Of a stretch of 64,000 nt of DNA, positions 11,829 to 21,960 are shown piece by piece (the first letter of the stretch is position 1; each line of letters begins with the position of its first letter). Position numbers and translations under genes: made by a program. A model generated the notes under the pieces. The model saw nothing but the letters and a program-made list of their open reading frames with translations, ran no database searches and was not told the origin of the DNA. Location of the stretch: positions 992,001 to 1,056,000 of the forward strand of contig NZ_CP041216.1 in NCBI RefSeq assembly GCF_020511155.1, read 5' to 3'. Source of the DNA: Shewanella glacialimarina. GTDB taxonomy: Bacteria; Pseudomonadota; Gammaproteobacteria; Enterobacterales; Shewanellaceae.

Positions 11829-12156
11829 TATTGACTGTTTTAGGGTTAACGGTTGCATTTTTTAACATGGAGTTGGTAGGATTAATTGTCATAAAAGGAT
11901 AATTATTATCAATCTAGGTAAAAATATCCGTTTACCTAAAATAGTAAGCCTGTATTAGTTTAGGTTGAAATCTGGGCGTGTGATGTAAATGACAGCATTT
12001 TAGGTCGCTAATTCGTTGGAAGATCATTCAGTTTGGTGAAGTAATAGCCGAATAAACAAGAATGATGAAATAAGCGAAAAAAAGCAGTTGACCTCGATAC
12101 CTTGAATAAGCATAATACGCCCCGTTCCTCAGTAAGAGGGCGATGAAAAATGTAGT
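11829..12156. other. Intergenic region ychF to tRNA array
   Basis: About 330 bases. It contains a perfect eight-base inverted repeat (TAGGTAAA / TTTACCTA, 11915-11938, eight-base loop) without a following T run, and the tRNA promoter at 12088-12116. No coding sequence is seen. Confidence 0.6.
12088..12116 (+). promoter_or_regulatory. Sigma-70 promoter of the tRNA array
   Basis: TTGACC (-35, 12088-12093) and CATAAT (-10, 12111-12116) are 17 bases apart. A C-rich discriminator (ACGCCCC) follows, which is typical of stable-RNA promoters under stringent (ppGpp/DksA) control. The first tRNA starts about 35 bases after the expected start site. Confidence 0.8.
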
Positions 12157-12233
12157 GGCAATATAGCTCAGCTGGTTAGAGCACAGCATTCATAATGCTG
12201 GGGTCGCAGGTTCAAGTCCCGCTATTGCTACCA
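12157..12233 (+). tRNA. tRNA-Met (CAU), copy 1
   Basis: 77 bases with encoded CCA. The anticodon loop TTCATAA is closed by CAGCA/TGCTG. The acceptor stem GGCAATA pairs with TATTGCT. The body matches elongator tRNA-Met (metT type): position 1 pairs with the 3' side as G-U, unlike the unpaired C1 of initiator tRNA. First gene of the array. Confidence 0.95.
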
Positions 12234-12277
12234 TCTTCACTTAATGTGAGTTCAAGATGTAAAACAAGAACAGTTGT

Positions 12278-12362
<85 letters not shown>

Positions 12363-12409
12363 TTTATTAGAGAAGCTGGCTTGTGCGGGTTTTTCAAAAG
12401 CGTTTCAGT

Positions 12410-12484
12410 TGGGGTATCGCCAAGTGGTAAGGCACCGGGTTTTGATCTCGGCATCCCCAGGTTCGAATCCTGGTACCCCAGCCA
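12410..12484 (+). tRNA. tRNA-Gln (UUG), copy 1
   Basis: 75 bases with encoded CCA. The anticodon loop TTTTGAT has anticodon UUG. The acceptor stem is TGGGGTA/TACCCCA, with the U1-A72 pair known for tRNA-Gln. Identical in sequence to the other two Gln copies. Confidence 0.95.
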
Positions 12485-12536
12485 TTTTATTGTAAGTGTA
12501 ATGTTTTTAGTTTGACCATAGTCTTAAACAGATTAT

Positions 12537-12611
12537 TGGGGTATCGCCAAGTGGTAAGGCACCGGGTTTTGATCTCGGCATCCCCAGGTTCGAATCCTGG
12601 TACCCCAGCCA
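12537..12611 (+). tRNA. tRNA-Gln (UUG), copy 2
   Basis: 75 bases, identical to the copy at 12410, anticodon UUG, encoded CCA. It directly follows copy 1 with a spacer of about 50 bases that is not similar to the other spacers. Confidence 0.95.
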
Positions 12612-12630
12612 TTTTTAGTAATAAAAATGT

Positions 12631-12707
12631 GGCAATGTAGCTCAGCTGGTTAGAGCACAGCATTCATAATGCTGGGGTCGCAGGTTCAAGTCCCGCCATT
12701 GCTACCA
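12631..12707 (+). tRNA. tRNA-Met (CAU), copy 2
   Basis: 77 bases, anticodon CAU, encoded CCA. It differs from copy 1 only at the last acceptor pair (A-U in copy 1, G-C here), a compensated change that keeps the stem paired. Confidence 0.95.
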
Positions 12708-12798
12708 TATTTTTATATGGAATGGTTAGCTAGAGCAGTAAGTTAATTTCAAAAGTATACTCTAATATGAATTAGGGTATACTCGTAAAAAGTTTGAT

Positions 12799-12883
<85 letters not shown>

Positions 12884-12921
12884 TCAAATTGTCTAAAGTA
12901 ATTCATTCGTTATAAAAATAT

Positions 12922-12996
12922 TGGGGTATCGCCAAGTGGTAAGGCACCGGGTTTTGATCTCGGCATCCCCAGGTTCGAATCCTGGTACCCCAGCCA
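12922..12996 (+). tRNA. tRNA-Gln (UUG), copy 3
   Basis: 75 bases, identical to the other two Gln copies, anticodon UUG, encoded CCA. Last gene of the array; a terminator hairpin begins a few bases downstream. Confidence 0.95.
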
Positions 12997-13000
12997 TATA

Positions 13001-13033
13001 AAAACCTGTCTTTATGACAGGTTTTTGCGTTTT
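13001..13033 (+). terminator. Rho-independent terminator of the tRNA array
   Basis: AAAACCTGTC and GACAGGTTTT form a ten-base-pair stem with a five-base loop and a T-rich tail, five bases after the last tRNA. Confidence 0.9.
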
Positions 13034-13220
13034 TGCATCATTATAATAATAGACCATGTTTGAAGTGCATATCAGCTAAACTGACATTGATATGAGACCC
13101 CTTACATTAGTGTTCATTACCTTCCTAGCAATTCAAATAGCATTAATATAACACTGTCTAGATAAGCTAAATTGTTATTGCTATCATGCACTATTACTTT
13201 TCGGGACATTCAGGATATTG

Positions 13221-13511
13221 ATGAATATTGAAATAAAAGATATCACCATTCAAGAGGTCAGTTGCTCAAACTGCCAAGCTTGTTGTTGCCGATTAGAAGT
13301 GATGATCATTTCAGACACTGGAGTGCCAAAAAAACATATCGCTTTCGATAAGTGGGGTGGCGAAACCATGTTGCGCTTAAATGATGGCTGGTGCTCAGCA
13401 TTAGATAGAGAAACCATGATGTGCACGATTTATGAAAATCGTCCCTGGATTTGCCGTGAATTTGAGATGGGTTCATATGAGTGTGTCACTCAAAGGGCCG
13501 AGGTAAGTTAA
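13221..13511 (+). CDS. YkgJ-family cysteine cluster protein
   Basis: A 96-residue soluble protein with eight Cys residues: a CSNCQACCC cluster near residues 15-23, then single Cys in the segments GWCSAL, MMCTIY, WICREF and YECV. This spacing is that of the YkgJ/UPF0153 family, thought to bind a metal or an Fe-S cluster. The CTIYENRP segment with its nearby Cys is highly typical. I use the ATG at 13221 (AGGA upstream) rather than the TTG one codon earlier. No operon partner. Function unknown. Confidence 0.88.
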   Translation: MNIEIKDITIQEVSCSNCQACCCRLEVMIISDTGVPKKHIAFDKWGGETMLRLNDGWCSALDRETMMCTIYENRPWICREFEMGSYECVTQRAEVS

Positions 13512-13538
13512 TCTTCACTTATCTGCCAGTATCGAGAT

Positions 13539-13571
13539 AAAAAAATGCCGCTAATAAATGTTAGCGGCATT
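13539..13571 (-). terminator. Rho-independent terminator downstream of the M3 peptidase gene
   Basis: AATGCCGCTAA and TTAGCGGCATT form an eleven-base-pair stem with a six-base loop. On the minus strand a T run follows. It lies between two convergent genes and may also stop the plus-strand transcript. Confidence 0.85.
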
Positions 13572-13588
13572 GTCGTTTCTAATGGGGT

Positions 13589-15733
13589 TTAGTTTAAACC
13601 ACGGCGCTTAAGTAACCCATCAGTAGTAGGAGCTTGTCCTCTGAAGGATTGGTATGCATCCATTGGCGGGACGCTATTACCTACCTCGATAATAGCCTTA
13701 CGATACTTCATGCCTATTTCACGGTTAAGGCCGCCTTGAGTTTGTACATAAGCAAAGGCATCAGCGGCTAAGATTTCACTCCACATATAAGCATAGTAAC
13801 TGGCAGAATAGCCACCAGGGAATGAATGTGCAAAGAAGCTTGATTTATAACGTGGTGGGACCGCAGCAATATCAACACCATGCTTTTTGAGTGCGGCGGC
13901 TTCAAAGGTGGCGACATCTTGCAGTGGCGCATCAGCAGGTAGTGAATGCCATTCTAAATCCACTAGTGCTGCGGCCATGTATTCCAATGTGTCGAATCCC
14001 TGGTTAAAGCTACGTGCGTTAAGTAACTTTTGCAGTAGGGCTTCTGGGATCACTTCGCCGGTTTGGTAATGTTTAGCATAATTGGCTAACACTTCAGGAT
14101 GTGCAGCCCAGTCTTCTTCAAATGTTGATGGAAACTCAACAAAATCTCGTGATACTGAGGTGCCTGCTAAGCTCGGGTATTTCACCTTTGAGAACATGCC
14201 ATGGGTGCCATGGCCCATTTCATGGAACATAGTCGTTACTTCATCGTAGCTAACAAACGTTGGCTCACCGTCTGGTGCTTTTCTAATGTTCATCACATTA
14301 ACGACCACAGGCTTGGTCTCAAGTAAAGTTGATTGGCCGACGAATGAGCTCATCCATGCTCCACCACTTTTGCCTTCACGGGTAAAATAGTCTGCATAAA
14401 AGATAGCGATTGAACTACCATCGGCATCAAACATTTCATAGGCTTTGACATCTTCATGATATACAGGTAAATCTGGACGTGGCTTTAAGGTCACACCATA
14501 AAGTTTTTCAAGGGTGAAAAACACCCCATCTTGTAACACGCGTTCAAATTCGAAATACGGTTTAATAGCTGCTGAATCTAAATCAAATTTCTCCTGGCGA
14601 ACCTTTTCTGCGTAAAACTCCCAGTCCCAGGGTGCTAGGATAAAGTCACCACCGGTTTTGTTGATCATAGCTTGAATATCGGCAGCTTCTTTTTCAGTAT
14701 TAGCGATAACGGCAGGTACCATAGAGCCAAACATGCTGTATACCGCTTCAGGTGTTTCTGCCATTTGCGACGATAATTGATAATCTGCCCAACTTTTAAA
14801 ACCTAATAACGCAGCTCGCTCGGCACGCAGCTGTGCTAAACGTGAAACTAACGATGCGGTTTCATTTTCTCCACTTAGCCCACGATTAGCTGATGCCAAC
14901 CAGATACGCTGACGTAGTTCACGGTTTTCAAGTTTGGCTAGAACAGGTTGGCGTGTAGTGTTAGTGATGTTGACTAAGTATTTGCCCGCATGACCTTGAG
15001 CCTCTGCGTCCATTTGTGCTGCTCGAATACTGCTGTCCGATAACCCAGCTAACTCATCAACAGAATCAACCACTACCGCACTTTGTTTTGTTAGTGTCAG
15101 TAACCGTTGGCTAAACTCATTCGTTAAGTTTGATTGCTCTTCGTTTAATAAACGGATTTTTGCTTTTTGTTGGTCGGTTAACTTGGCACCAGCAAGCACA
15201 AAACGCTGATGATACACCTCAATTAAGCGCACCTCTTCGGCGGTTAAGTTGAGTGCATCACGTTGCTGGTAAAGGCTGTCAATACGTGAAAAAAGAGCAC
15301 TATTCAGATGAATGTTATCTGAGTGTGCAGCCATAACAGGCGCCATTTCGCCTTTAATTTTAAGTAAGGTTGGATTGGTATTGGAGCCGGTTAAATTGTA
15401 GAAAATTTGCGAAGTACGAGTCAGTAATTCGCCACTGGTTTCTAATGCGACAATAGTATTGCTAAAGCTTGGTGCTTCACTATTGTTGGCAATATTAATA
15501 ACCTGCTGATAATGCTCTTTAATGCCTTGCTCTAAAGCAGGCTGGAAATGGGCATCTTTGATAATACTAAAGTCAGGTGCTTGATATTGTAAAGCACTTG
15601 GGCTTAACAAGGGGTTTTGTATTTGTACATTTTTAGCGGTAGATACTTGAGTTGTTGATGAATCATGAGTGATTGAACAAGCTGTTGCCATTAAAGATGC
15701 TGCTATTGATACTGCCAGTAATGCCTTGCGCAT
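13589..15733 (-). CDS. dcp: M3-family peptidyl-dipeptidase (Dcp-like) lipoprotein
   Basis: A zinc metallopeptidase of family M3, probably removing dipeptides from peptide C-termini. The 714 residues begin with a lipoprotein signal ending MATAC (Cys19 lipidated), so the enzyme is envelope-anchored, unlike soluble E. coli Dcp. The zinc site is HEMGH (504-508), with a downstream Glu in FVEFPS supplying the third ligand. The conserved C-terminal PGGYSASYYAYMWSE is intact. Single-gene unit with a terminator after it. Assignment to Dcp rather than oligopeptidase A rests on overall resemblance and signal peptide. Confidence 0.9.
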   Translation of the reverse strand: MRKALLAVSIAASLMATACSITHDSSTTQVSTAKNVQIQNPLLSPSALQYQAPDFSIIKDAHFQPALEQGIKEHYQQVINIANNSEAPSFSNTIVALETSGELLTRTSQIFYNLTGSNTNPTLLKIKGEMAPVMAAHSDNIHLNSALFSRIDSLYQQRDALNLTAEEVRLIEVYHQRFVLAGAKLTDQQKAKIRLLNEEQSNLTNEFSQRLLTLTKQSAVVVDSVDELAGLSDSSIRAAQMDAEAQGHAGKYLVNITNTTRQPVLAKLENRELRQRIWLASANRGLSGENETASLVSRLAQLRAERAALLGFKSWADYQLSSQMAETPEAVYSMFGSMVPAVIANTEKEAADIQAMINKTGGDFILAPWDWEFYAEKVRQEKFDLDSAAIKPYFEFERVLQDGVFFTLEKLYGVTLKPRPDLPVYHEDVKAYEMFDADGSSIAIFYADYFTREGKSGGAWMSSFVGQSTLLETKPVVVNVMNIRKAPDGEPTFVSYDEVTTMFHEMGHGTHGMFSKVKYPSLAGTSVSRDFVEFPSTFEEDWAAHPEVLANYAKHYQTGEVIPEALLQKLLNARSFNQGFDTLEYMAAALVDLEWHSLPADAPLQDVATFEAAALKKHGVDIAAVPPRYKSSFFAHSFPGGYSASYYAYMWSEILAADAFAYVQTQGGLNREIGMKYRKAIIEVGNSVPPMDAYQSFRGQAPTTDGLLKRRGLN

Positions 15734-15845
15734 ATAAGTAAACCTTCAATAAATGATACCTATTATTTTTGTGCTGACAAGGTAACAAGCCTATCTTAAA
15801 AGCATCTTAATCTGACGGGATTAGCTATAATTGCATTTTTACCGC

Positions 15846-15883
15846 ATAAAAAAATGCCGTCTGTAATAATACAAACGGCATTA
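15846..15883 (-). terminator. Rho-independent terminator downstream of prs
   Basis: On the minus strand AATGCCGTTTGT pairs with ACAGACGGCATT (one G-T pair) and is followed by a T run. It ends the lolB-ispE-prs operon. Confidence 0.85.
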
Positions 15884-15921
15884 ATAATACGGTATCAGTA
15901 AATGTTTACTGAATGTCGTGC

Positions 15922-16869
15922 TTAGTGACGGAACATTGCTGAGATAGACTCTTCGTTGCTTACACGACGAATTGCTTCAGCGAGTACTGCTGACATTGTT
16001 AACTGAGTGACTTTAGCAACCTTAAGCATTTCAGCACTTAAAGGTACGGTGTCAGTTACAATTACTTCATCAATCACTGAGTTCGCAATGTTTTCTGCAG
16101 CATTACCAGAGAAGACAGGGTGAGTTGCATAAGCAAACACGCGATTAGCGCCGTGCTCTTTTAATGCTTCAGCTGCTTTACATAGGGTGCCACCAGTGTC
16201 AATCATGTCATCAACGATAATACAATCACGGCCTTGAACATCACCAATAATATGCATAACTTGTGCAACGTTGGCTTGTGGGCGGCGTTTATCAATAATG
16301 GCTAAATCTGAATCATCCAGTAATTTAGCAACTGCACGGGCGCGAACTACACCACCGATATCAGGAGAAACAACTACTGGATTATCTAATTTTTTCGCTA
16401 ACATATCTTCAAGTAACACAGGGCTACCGAAGACGTTATCTACAGGCACGTCGAAGAAACCTTGTATTTGTTCAGCGTGTAAGTCGCAGGTTAATACGCG
16501 GTCTACACCAACACTTGATAAAAAGTCTGCAACTACCTTAGCGGTAATAGGGACACGAGCACTGCGAACACGACGGTCTTGACGCGCATAACCAAAGTAA
16601 GGAATTACAGCGGTAATACGGCCTGCAGAAGCACGACGTAGTGCATCAACCATCACGATTAATTCCATCAGGTTATCGTTGGTTGGCGCACAGGTAGATT
16701 GGATGATAAACACATCCGCACCACGTACGTTTTCGTTAATTTGAACACTGATTTCACCGTCGCTGAAACGGCCTACAACTGCGTCGCCAAGTTTACAAAA
16801 TAAACGGTCTGCAATCTTGATGGCTAGATTTGGGGTAGCGTTACCAGCAAAGAGCTTAATGTCGGGCAC
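15922..16869 (-). CDS. prs: Ribose-phosphate pyrophosphokinase (PRPP synthase)
   Basis: It makes PRPP from ribose 5-phosphate and ATP for nucleotide, His, Trp and NAD synthesis. The PRPP-binding loop is [10 protein letters not shown] (about residue 213-222), and the ATP/Mg segment YARQDR is present. I choose the GTG at 16869 because GAGG lies eight bases upstream and the product is then 315 residues beginning PDIKLFAGN, exactly like E. coli Prs, which also uses GTG. The ATG at 16893 would add eight residues and has no ribosome-binding site. Last gene of lolB-ispE-prs. Confidence 0.95.
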   Translation of the reverse strand: MPDIKLFAGNATPNLAIKIADRLFCKLGDAVVGRFSDGEISVQINENVRGADVFIIQSTCAPTNDNLMELIVMVDALRRASAGRITAVIPYFGYARQDRRVRSARVPITAKVVADFLSSVGVDRVLTCDLHAEQIQGFFDVPVDNVFGSPVLLEDMLAKKLDNPVVVSPDIGGVVRARAVAKLLDDSDLAIIDKRRPQANVAQVMHIIGDVQGRDCIIVDDMIDTGGTLCKAAEALKEHGANRVFAYATHPVFSGNAAENIANSVIDEVIVTDTVPLSAEMLKVAKVTQLTMSAVLAEAIRRVSNEESISAMFRH

Positions 16870-16916
16870 TTTATGAACCTCAGGTGTTTGCATTAAAATT
16901 AGTGGCTAAATCAATT

Positions 16917-17816
16917 TTACGTGTTAGCACTCAAAATTGACTCAGAAGAATATTGTTCGAACTCATCTAAGCGCACTAGTAGCGGCGAAGTATTAAGCCC
17001 TTTTGCAACAAAACCTTTCATATTAGCAGGAAGTTGCGCTAAGACATCAAGAGCTTGTTGCGAACGCTCGAATTCCCCAAACACACATGCGCCTGTTCCG
17101 GTCATTCTCGACGGCGCATATTCTACCAGCCAGCTTAAGGCATTGGCAACTTCGGGGTGTTGTTTGATTACTAGATTTTGACAATCATTGCTCCACTCGT
17201 TGGACATTAATGTGTCCAGTTCTAGCTTGGGAGTGCTTCGGAGCAAGTCAGGGTGTTGAAATACACTGCGAGTACAAACGTGGACATCAGGAGTGATAAC
17301 GAGATACCAATATTCTGTAGGGTATACCGGCTGAAGTTGCTCGCCTACACCCTCTGCAAATGCAGCTAAGCCATTAATAAACACCGGAACATCGGCGCCT
17401 AGCGCTAATCCAATCTCAGCTAGTTTACTCATTGAAAGGTTCGTTTTCCACAGGGCATTTAACGCCACCAAAGTTGTTGCTGCATCAGATGAACCTCCAC
17501 CTAAACCGCCGCCCATAGGGAGTAATTTGTCTAACCAAATATGCGCGCCACCGTGATAATTAGTGTATTTTTTTAAAGATTTTGCTGCCTTAAGAATTAA
17601 GTTATCGCTGTCGGGGACAGAATCCGAGATATTTGAATGAAGATGGAGCTCAGGCGTTTCTGTGACATGAAAATCAAGGTAATCGCAATGATCTATAAAT
17701 TGAAATAGGGTTTGCAGCTCATGGTAACCGTCTTCACGTTGGCCAGTAACATGTAAAAATAAATTTAACTTGGCAGGAGCTGGCCAGCTTTTAGAGGTCG
17801 AGTGATTAGGCTTCAA
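16917..17816 (-). CDS. ispE: 4-diphosphocytidyl-2-C-methyl-D-erythritol kinase
   Basis: A GHMP kinase of the MEP isoprenoid pathway. The motif [11 protein letters not shown] (from residue 102) is the ATP-binding loop; the substrate-side [21 protein letters not shown] and the C-terminal [10 protein letters not shown] are intact. The start is a TTG with AGGA seven bases upstream; I see no better in-frame start. It lies between lolB (27-base gap) and prs. It supplies precursors for the polyprenyl chain made by IspB in this window. Confidence 0.95.
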   Translation of the reverse strand: MKPNHSTSKSWPAPAKLNLFLHVTGQREDGYHELQTLFQFIDHCDYLDFHVTETPELHLHSNISDSVPDSDNLILKAAKSLKKYTNYHGGAHIWLDKLLPMGGGLGGGSSDAATTLVALNALWKTNLSMSKLAEIGLALGADVPVFINGLAAFAEGVGEQLQPVYPTEYWYLVITPDVHVCTRSVFQHPDLLRSTPKLELDTLMSNEWSNDCQNLVIKQHPEVANALSWLVEYAPSRMTGTGACVFGEFERSQQALDVLAQLPANMKGFVAKGLNTSPLLVRLDEFEQYSSESILSANT

Positions 17817-17842
17817 TTTATTATCCTATTATTAAGTAGCGT

Positions 17843-18448
17843 TTATTTTGGCGTCAATGCCTGCCATAAATTGGTCTGAATTCTTATTTGTACATCCTTA
17901 CGGACAATTTTTAACTGCTTAGGCACCAAAACACCGCTTTGTTGTTGCCAGTTAACAAAACTGACTTGCCAGTCTGCCTCATTATCTGGACTGGTAAATT
18001 GGTGCACCTGACCAGAAGAATTATAGCTGATAACTTTATCATTGCTGCCAATTTGCCCTGTAAGCCATAAAGGTATATCAGCAAATGGAATCGTTATCCC
18101 ACTCACACCTTCTAGTAATGCTTGCGGGTTATTGTCGTGGTAGGCTTTTCCGTCGACTTCTAATGTTGCAAGACCCTGATCATTTTTCAGGGTGAGCACA
18201 TTGGTGCCCAGCGGAGTGGTTAGGCGTAACTCATTTCCATTAAGGTGATGAAACCAATATAAATTAGTACTAAACTTATCTGTTGATGACTTAAAAGCAA
18301 TTTTGCCCTGTAGCTCCCAATTATCGGCGTCTTTGACATGGGTGACTTCAATTGGCTGATACTCTTGTGTGGGCAATGAGGTACAAGCACTCAAAAATAG
18401 TATCGATGCGGTAATAACCAAAAAGTGAGCTTTAAAAAAACGTTGCAA
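17843..18448 (-). CDS. lolB: Outer-membrane lipoprotein receptor LolB
   Basis: LolB accepts lipoproteins from LolA and inserts them in the outer membrane. The 201 residues begin with a lipoprotein signal ending LFLSAC (Cys22), followed by the LolB beta-barrel half with WELQGKIAF near the start. The start codon is TTG with GAG upstream; the lipoprotein signal begins at once, supporting it. First gene of lolB-ispE-prs, behind a good sigma-70 promoter, divergent from hemA. Confidence 0.93.
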   Translation of the reverse strand: MQRFFKAHFLVITASILFLSACTSLPTQEYQPIEVTHVKDADNWELQGKIAFKSSTDKFSTNLYWFHHLNGNELRLTTPLGTNVLTLKNDQGLATLEVDGKAYHDNNPQALLEGVSGITIPFADIPLWLTGQIGSNDKVISYNSSGQVHQFTSPDNEADWQVSFVNWQQQSGVLVPKQLKIVRKDVQIRIQTNLWQALTPK

Positions 18449-18480
18449 AAGTAACTCGTGTACTAAGAAGTGATTCCTCT

Positions 18481-18509
18481 ATAATACTGGGCATTGGCAT
18501 TGTTGTAAA
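18481..18509 (-). promoter_or_regulatory. Sigma-70 promoter of lolB-ispE-prs
   Basis: On the minus strand TTTACA (18504-18509) and TATTAT (18481-18486) are separated by 17 bases; each differs from consensus at one position. The expected transcript starts about 25 bases before the lolB TTG. Confidence 0.65.
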
Positions 18510-18659
18510 AATGCTTTTGTGATTAAGGTTTGTTAATCGGTCATTTGAAAGAAAAATTAGACATATATTCGGTTTTGTTAACCCTACAGTGTTTTTAATT
18601 AGCCTGATTCAGTAGAATAGCCTAATTAACGATACCGAGAAAAACTTAGAACGAGTCAG

Positions 18660-19910
18660 ATGAGCCTAGTAGCAATCGGGATAAACCATAAAACCGCCAC
18701 AGTAGATCTACGTGAAAAAGTCGCTTTTTCACCAGATAAAATACATGATGCGATGAAAAGTTTGGCAAGTCGCACCACCACAGGCGAAGCTGTGATTGTG
18801 TCTACCTGTAATCGAACAGAACTTTATTGTAATAATGGCAGTGAAGCGGACATTATAGAATGGCTGCAGGATTATCATGGTTTAAAGCATGAAGACTTAA
18901 TGCCATGCATCTATGTATATCGCGATCAAGTCGCAGTGAAGCATTTAATGAGGGTGTCGTCAGGGCTTGATTCATTGGTATTGGGTGAGCCACAAATTCT
19001 TGGTCAGGTAAAACAAGCCTTTGTGAAGGCTAAAGAGGCTGGTACAACAGCGATAACCATCGACCGTTTATTTCAAAATACTTTCTCTGTTGCTAAAAAA
19101 GTGCGCACCGAAACCGAAATCGGCGCCGCAGCTGTGTCAGTCGCTTTTGCTGCTGTGAGTATGGCTAAACACATTTTCTCAAGTTTAAGTCGTACCAAAG
19201 TCTTGCTTATTGGCGCCGGTGAAACTATTGAACTGGTCGCCAAACATTTAAAAGATAATAATGTAGAATCAATTATTGTCGCCAATCGCACTATTGAACG
19301 TGCACAAGCCATGTGTGAAGAGTTCAACGCGACAGCAATTACCTTGCAGCAAATACCTGATTACCTTGCTAAGGCTGATATCGTGATATCATCCACAGCT
19401 AGCCCTTTGCCTATTTTGGGTAAAGGTATGGTCGAAAAAGCACTCAAACAACGTCGTCATCAACCTATGTTGCTCGTCGATATTGCAGTGCCCAGAGATA
19501 TTGAAGCGGAAGTCGGTGAGTTAGACGACGCTTTCCTTTATACTGTGGACGATTTACATAGTATCATTGAACAGAACATGGCTTCCCGTATGGAAGCCGC
19601 CGAACAAGCTGAATTAATAACTGAAGAACAATCTCATATTTTTATGGAATGGGTACGTTCTTTAGAGTCTGTTGACAGTATTCGTGAGTATCGCAGCCAA
19701 AGTGTGGCAATTAAAGATGAATTAGTCGAACGTGCCTTGAACAAATTGGCTCAAGGTGGCGATGGCGAGCAAGTGTTATTGGAATTAGCAAATAGACTAA
19801 CCAATCGCCTTATTCATGCCCCCACACAAGCATTAACGGTCGCAAGCCGTCAGGGCGATTTGAATACGTTGGGACAATTAAGAATAGCGCTCGGACTCGA
19901 TAAAAATTAA
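18660..19910 (+). CDS. hemA: Glutamyl-tRNA reductase
   Basis: First step of C5-pathway haem synthesis: reduces Glu-tRNA to glutamate-1-semialdehyde with NADPH. The catalytic Cys50 lies in [10 protein letters not shown]. The NADPH-binding segment [17 protein letters not shown] follows at about residue 180, and a C-terminal helical dimerisation domain ends the protein. The 416 residues are full length. It is divergent from lolB and 14 bases upstream of prfA, the conserved hemA-prfA-prmC operon. The N-terminus begins [13 protein letters not shown], as is usual. Confidence 0.97.
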   Translation: MSLVAIGINHKTATVDLREKVAFSPDKIHDAMKSLASRTTTGEAVIVSTCNRTELYCNNGSEADIIEWLQDYHGLKHEDLMPCIYVYRDQVAVKHLMRVSSGLDSLVLGEPQILGQVKQAFVKAKEAGTTAITIDRLFQNTFSVAKKVRTETEIGAAAVSVAFAAVSMAKHIFSSLSRTKVLLIGAGETIELVAKHLKDNNVESIIVANRTIERAQAMCEEFNATAITLQQIPDYLAKADIVISSTASPLPILGKGMVEKALKQRRHQPMLLVDIAVPRDIEAEVGELDDAFLYTVDDLHSIIEQNMASRMEAAEQAELITEEQSHIFMEWVRSLESVDSIREYRSQSVAIKDELVERALNKLAQGGDGEQVLLELANRLTNRLIHAPTQALTVASRQGDLNTLGQLRIALGLDKN

Positions 19911-19924
19911 GGTTAGCGAGCTAA

Positions 19925-21010
19925 ATGAAACAATCCGTTATCCGCAAGCTTGAAGGCTTGCTTGAGCGAAATGAAGAAGTATTGGCATTATTATCAGATC
20001 CTGGTGTAATTTCCAATCAAGAGCGTTTTCGCGCATTGTCAAAAGAATATTCTCAACTTGAAGATGTCGTCAAAGGGTTTAAAGAGTTTCAACAAGCGCA
20101 AGACAATCTAGCGTCAGCGAAAGAAATGCTTGAAGAAGACGACGCAGAAATGCGTGAAATGGCCCAAGAAGAAATGAAAGCGGCTAAAAATGAATTAGCC
20201 CGTTTAGAAGATGAACTTCAAATTCTATTACTGCCTAAAGATCCCAATGACGATACCAACGCATTTATGGAAATTCGTGCCGGTGCGGGCGGTGATGAAG
20301 CGGCTATTTTTGCGGGTGATTTGTACCGTATGTACAGCCGTTTTGCGGAAGCAAACCGCTGGCAGATGGAAATCATGAACGTCAATGAAGGCGAACATGG
20401 TGGCTTTAAAGAAATTATTGTTAAAGTCAGTGGTGAAAGTGTTTACGGAAAATTGAAATATGAATCGGGTGGACACCGTGTACAACGTGTACCTGAAACT
20501 GAATCTCAAGGCCGAGTCCACACCTCAGCATGTACTGTGGTTGTGATGCATGAAGTGCCCGAAGCTGAAGCGATTTCAATTAACTCTGCTGATTTGAAAG
20601 TGGATACTTTCCGCGCATCTGGTGCAGGTGGTCAGCACGTTAACAAAACCGACTCAGCTATTCGAATTACCCATATTCCCAGCGGTATTATTGTCGAGTG
20701 TCAGGATCAACGTTCACAACACAAAAACCGTGCCCAAGCGATGAGTGTTCTGGCTGCACGTATTCAAGCTGTGGAAGATGAAAAACGTCGTAGCGAAGAA
20801 GAAACAACTCGCCGTAGTCTTGTGGCAAGTGGTGATCGCTCTGAACGTATTCGTACCTATAATTACCCACAAGGGCGAGTCAGTGATCATCGTATCAACC
20901 TGACACTTTATCGTTTAGGTGAAATAATGGAAGGTGATCTCAATGCACTACTTGATCCTATTATGCTAGAACACCAAGCGGATTTACTTGCGGCCTTATC
21001 AGGCGATTAA
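19925..21010 (+). CDS. prfA: Peptide chain release factor 1
   Basis: RF1 recognises UAA and UAG stop codons. The GGQ motif is at residues 235-237 within [13 protein letters not shown], and the stop-codon-reading PET tripeptide appears in [14 protein letters not shown]. The 361 residues match E. coli RF1 (360). It is followed nine bases later by prmC, whose product methylates the GGQ glutamine. Confidence 0.97.
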   Translation: MKQSVIRKLEGLLERNEEVLALLSDPGVISNQERFRALSKEYSQLEDVVKGFKEFQQAQDNLASAKEMLEEDDAEMREMAQEEMKAAKNELARLEDELQILLLPKDPNDDTNAFMEIRAGAGGDEAAIFAGDLYRMYSRFAEANRWQMEIMNVNEGEHGGFKEIIVKVSGESVYGKLKYESGGHRVQRVPETESQGRVHTSACTVVVMHEVPEAEAISINSADLKVDTFRASGAGGQHVNKTDSAIRITHIPSGIIVECQDQRSQHKNRAQAMSVLAARIQAVEDEKRRSEEETTRRSLVASGDRSERIRTYNYPQGRVSDHRINLTLYRLGEIMEGDLNALLDPIMLEHQADLLAALSGD

Positions 21011-21019
21011 GGAGCAACC

Positions 21020-21874
21020 TTGCCCCAGTCATCGTATTCAACAATAGTTGAAGCCCAGCAATGGGCTTTTTCACAATTGGCATCAACCTCGGACTCTGCC
21101 CATGTAGATGCAGAGGCTCTGCTTATTCATTGTCTCAATAAAACACGTAGTTTTTTATATACCTGGCCTGAGCGCACACTGACCGTTGAGCAGTTTAAAA
21201 ACTTTCAGCAGATGGTTAAAAAGCGTCAGCAAGGCATGCCAGTTGCGCATATTATTGGTGAGCGAGAATTTTGGTCATTACCTTTTATTGTTAATGATTC
21301 AACGCTTATTCCACGCCCAGATACTGAAATATTAGTTGAAACCGCCTTAAATTTAGACATTCGATTTAATGCTAGGGTGTTGGACTTAGGCACTGGGACT
21401 GGCGCGATAGCCTTATCGATTGCCCATGAAAGACCTAAATGGCGGATAACCGCAATTGATAAAGTGCCTGAAGCAGTCGCCTTAGCGAAAGCTAATCGCG
21501 CAAACTTACAGCTTGAACACGTTGAAATATTGCAGTCAGACTGGTTTAGCGCGGTTAAAGATCGTGATTTTGATTTAATTGTCTCTAATCCCCCGTACAT
21601 TGCCGAGCAAGACGAACATTTAAGTATTGGCGATGTTCGATTTGAGCCACAAAGTGCATTGACTGCTGCTGATGAAGGTTACGCTGATATTTACCATATA
21701 GCAGACAAGGCTCGTGAGCATCTGCTGCCTGGTGGCTTTTTATTACTTGAACATGGCTATCAACAAGCTATCAGAGTAAGAGAGAAAATGATCGACTTAG
21801 GTTACAAAGATGTCGCCACGGTAAGAGATTTTGGCAGTAACGATCGCTGTACCATAGGGACCTGGACAGAGTAG
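21020..21874 (+). CDS. prmC: Release factor glutamine methyltransferase
   Basis: An SAM-dependent enzyme that N5-methylates the GGQ glutamine of RF1 and RF2. The SAM motif is VLDLGTGTGAIALS and the catalytic NPPY sits at residues 190-193. The start is a TTG, with a good AAGGAG site five bases upstream, directly after prfA. The 284 residues are normal. A terminator hairpin follows, before sirB2. Confidence 0.96.
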   Translation: MPQSSYSTIVEAQQWAFSQLASTSDSAHVDAEALLIHCLNKTRSFLYTWPERTLTVEQFKNFQQMVKKRQQGMPVAHIIGEREFWSLPFIVNDSTLIPRPDTEILVETALNLDIRFNARVLDLGTGTGAIALSIAHERPKWRITAIDKVPEAVALAKANRANLQLEHVEILQSDWFSAVKDRDFDLIVSNPPYIAEQDEHLSIGDVRFEPQSALTAADEGYADIYHIADKAREHLLPGGFLLLEHGYQQAIRVREKMIDLGYKDVATVRDFGSNDRCTIGTWTE

Positions 21875-21897
21875 TCATTACATTGATGCTATTGGAA

Positions 21898-21938
21898 AGC
21901 GGCTAGTTTATCGAGTAGACTAGCCGCTATTTTATTTA
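21898..21938 (+). terminator. Rho-independent terminator downstream of prmC
   Basis: AGCGGCTAGT and ACTAGCCGCT form a ten-base-pair stem, then ATTTTATTTAT. It closes hemA-prfA-prmC, though sirB2 begins only about 25 bases later, so read-through is possible. Confidence 0.75.
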
Positions 21939-21960
21939 TGCCCAACTGAGAACAACAATA

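Noticed and set aside
13887..14069. Plus-strand open frame inside the M3 peptidase gene
   Set aside because: Antisense shadow of a well-supported gene.
16870..16893. ATG upstream of prs as start
   Set aside because: No ribosome-binding site; the GTG has one and gives the family length.
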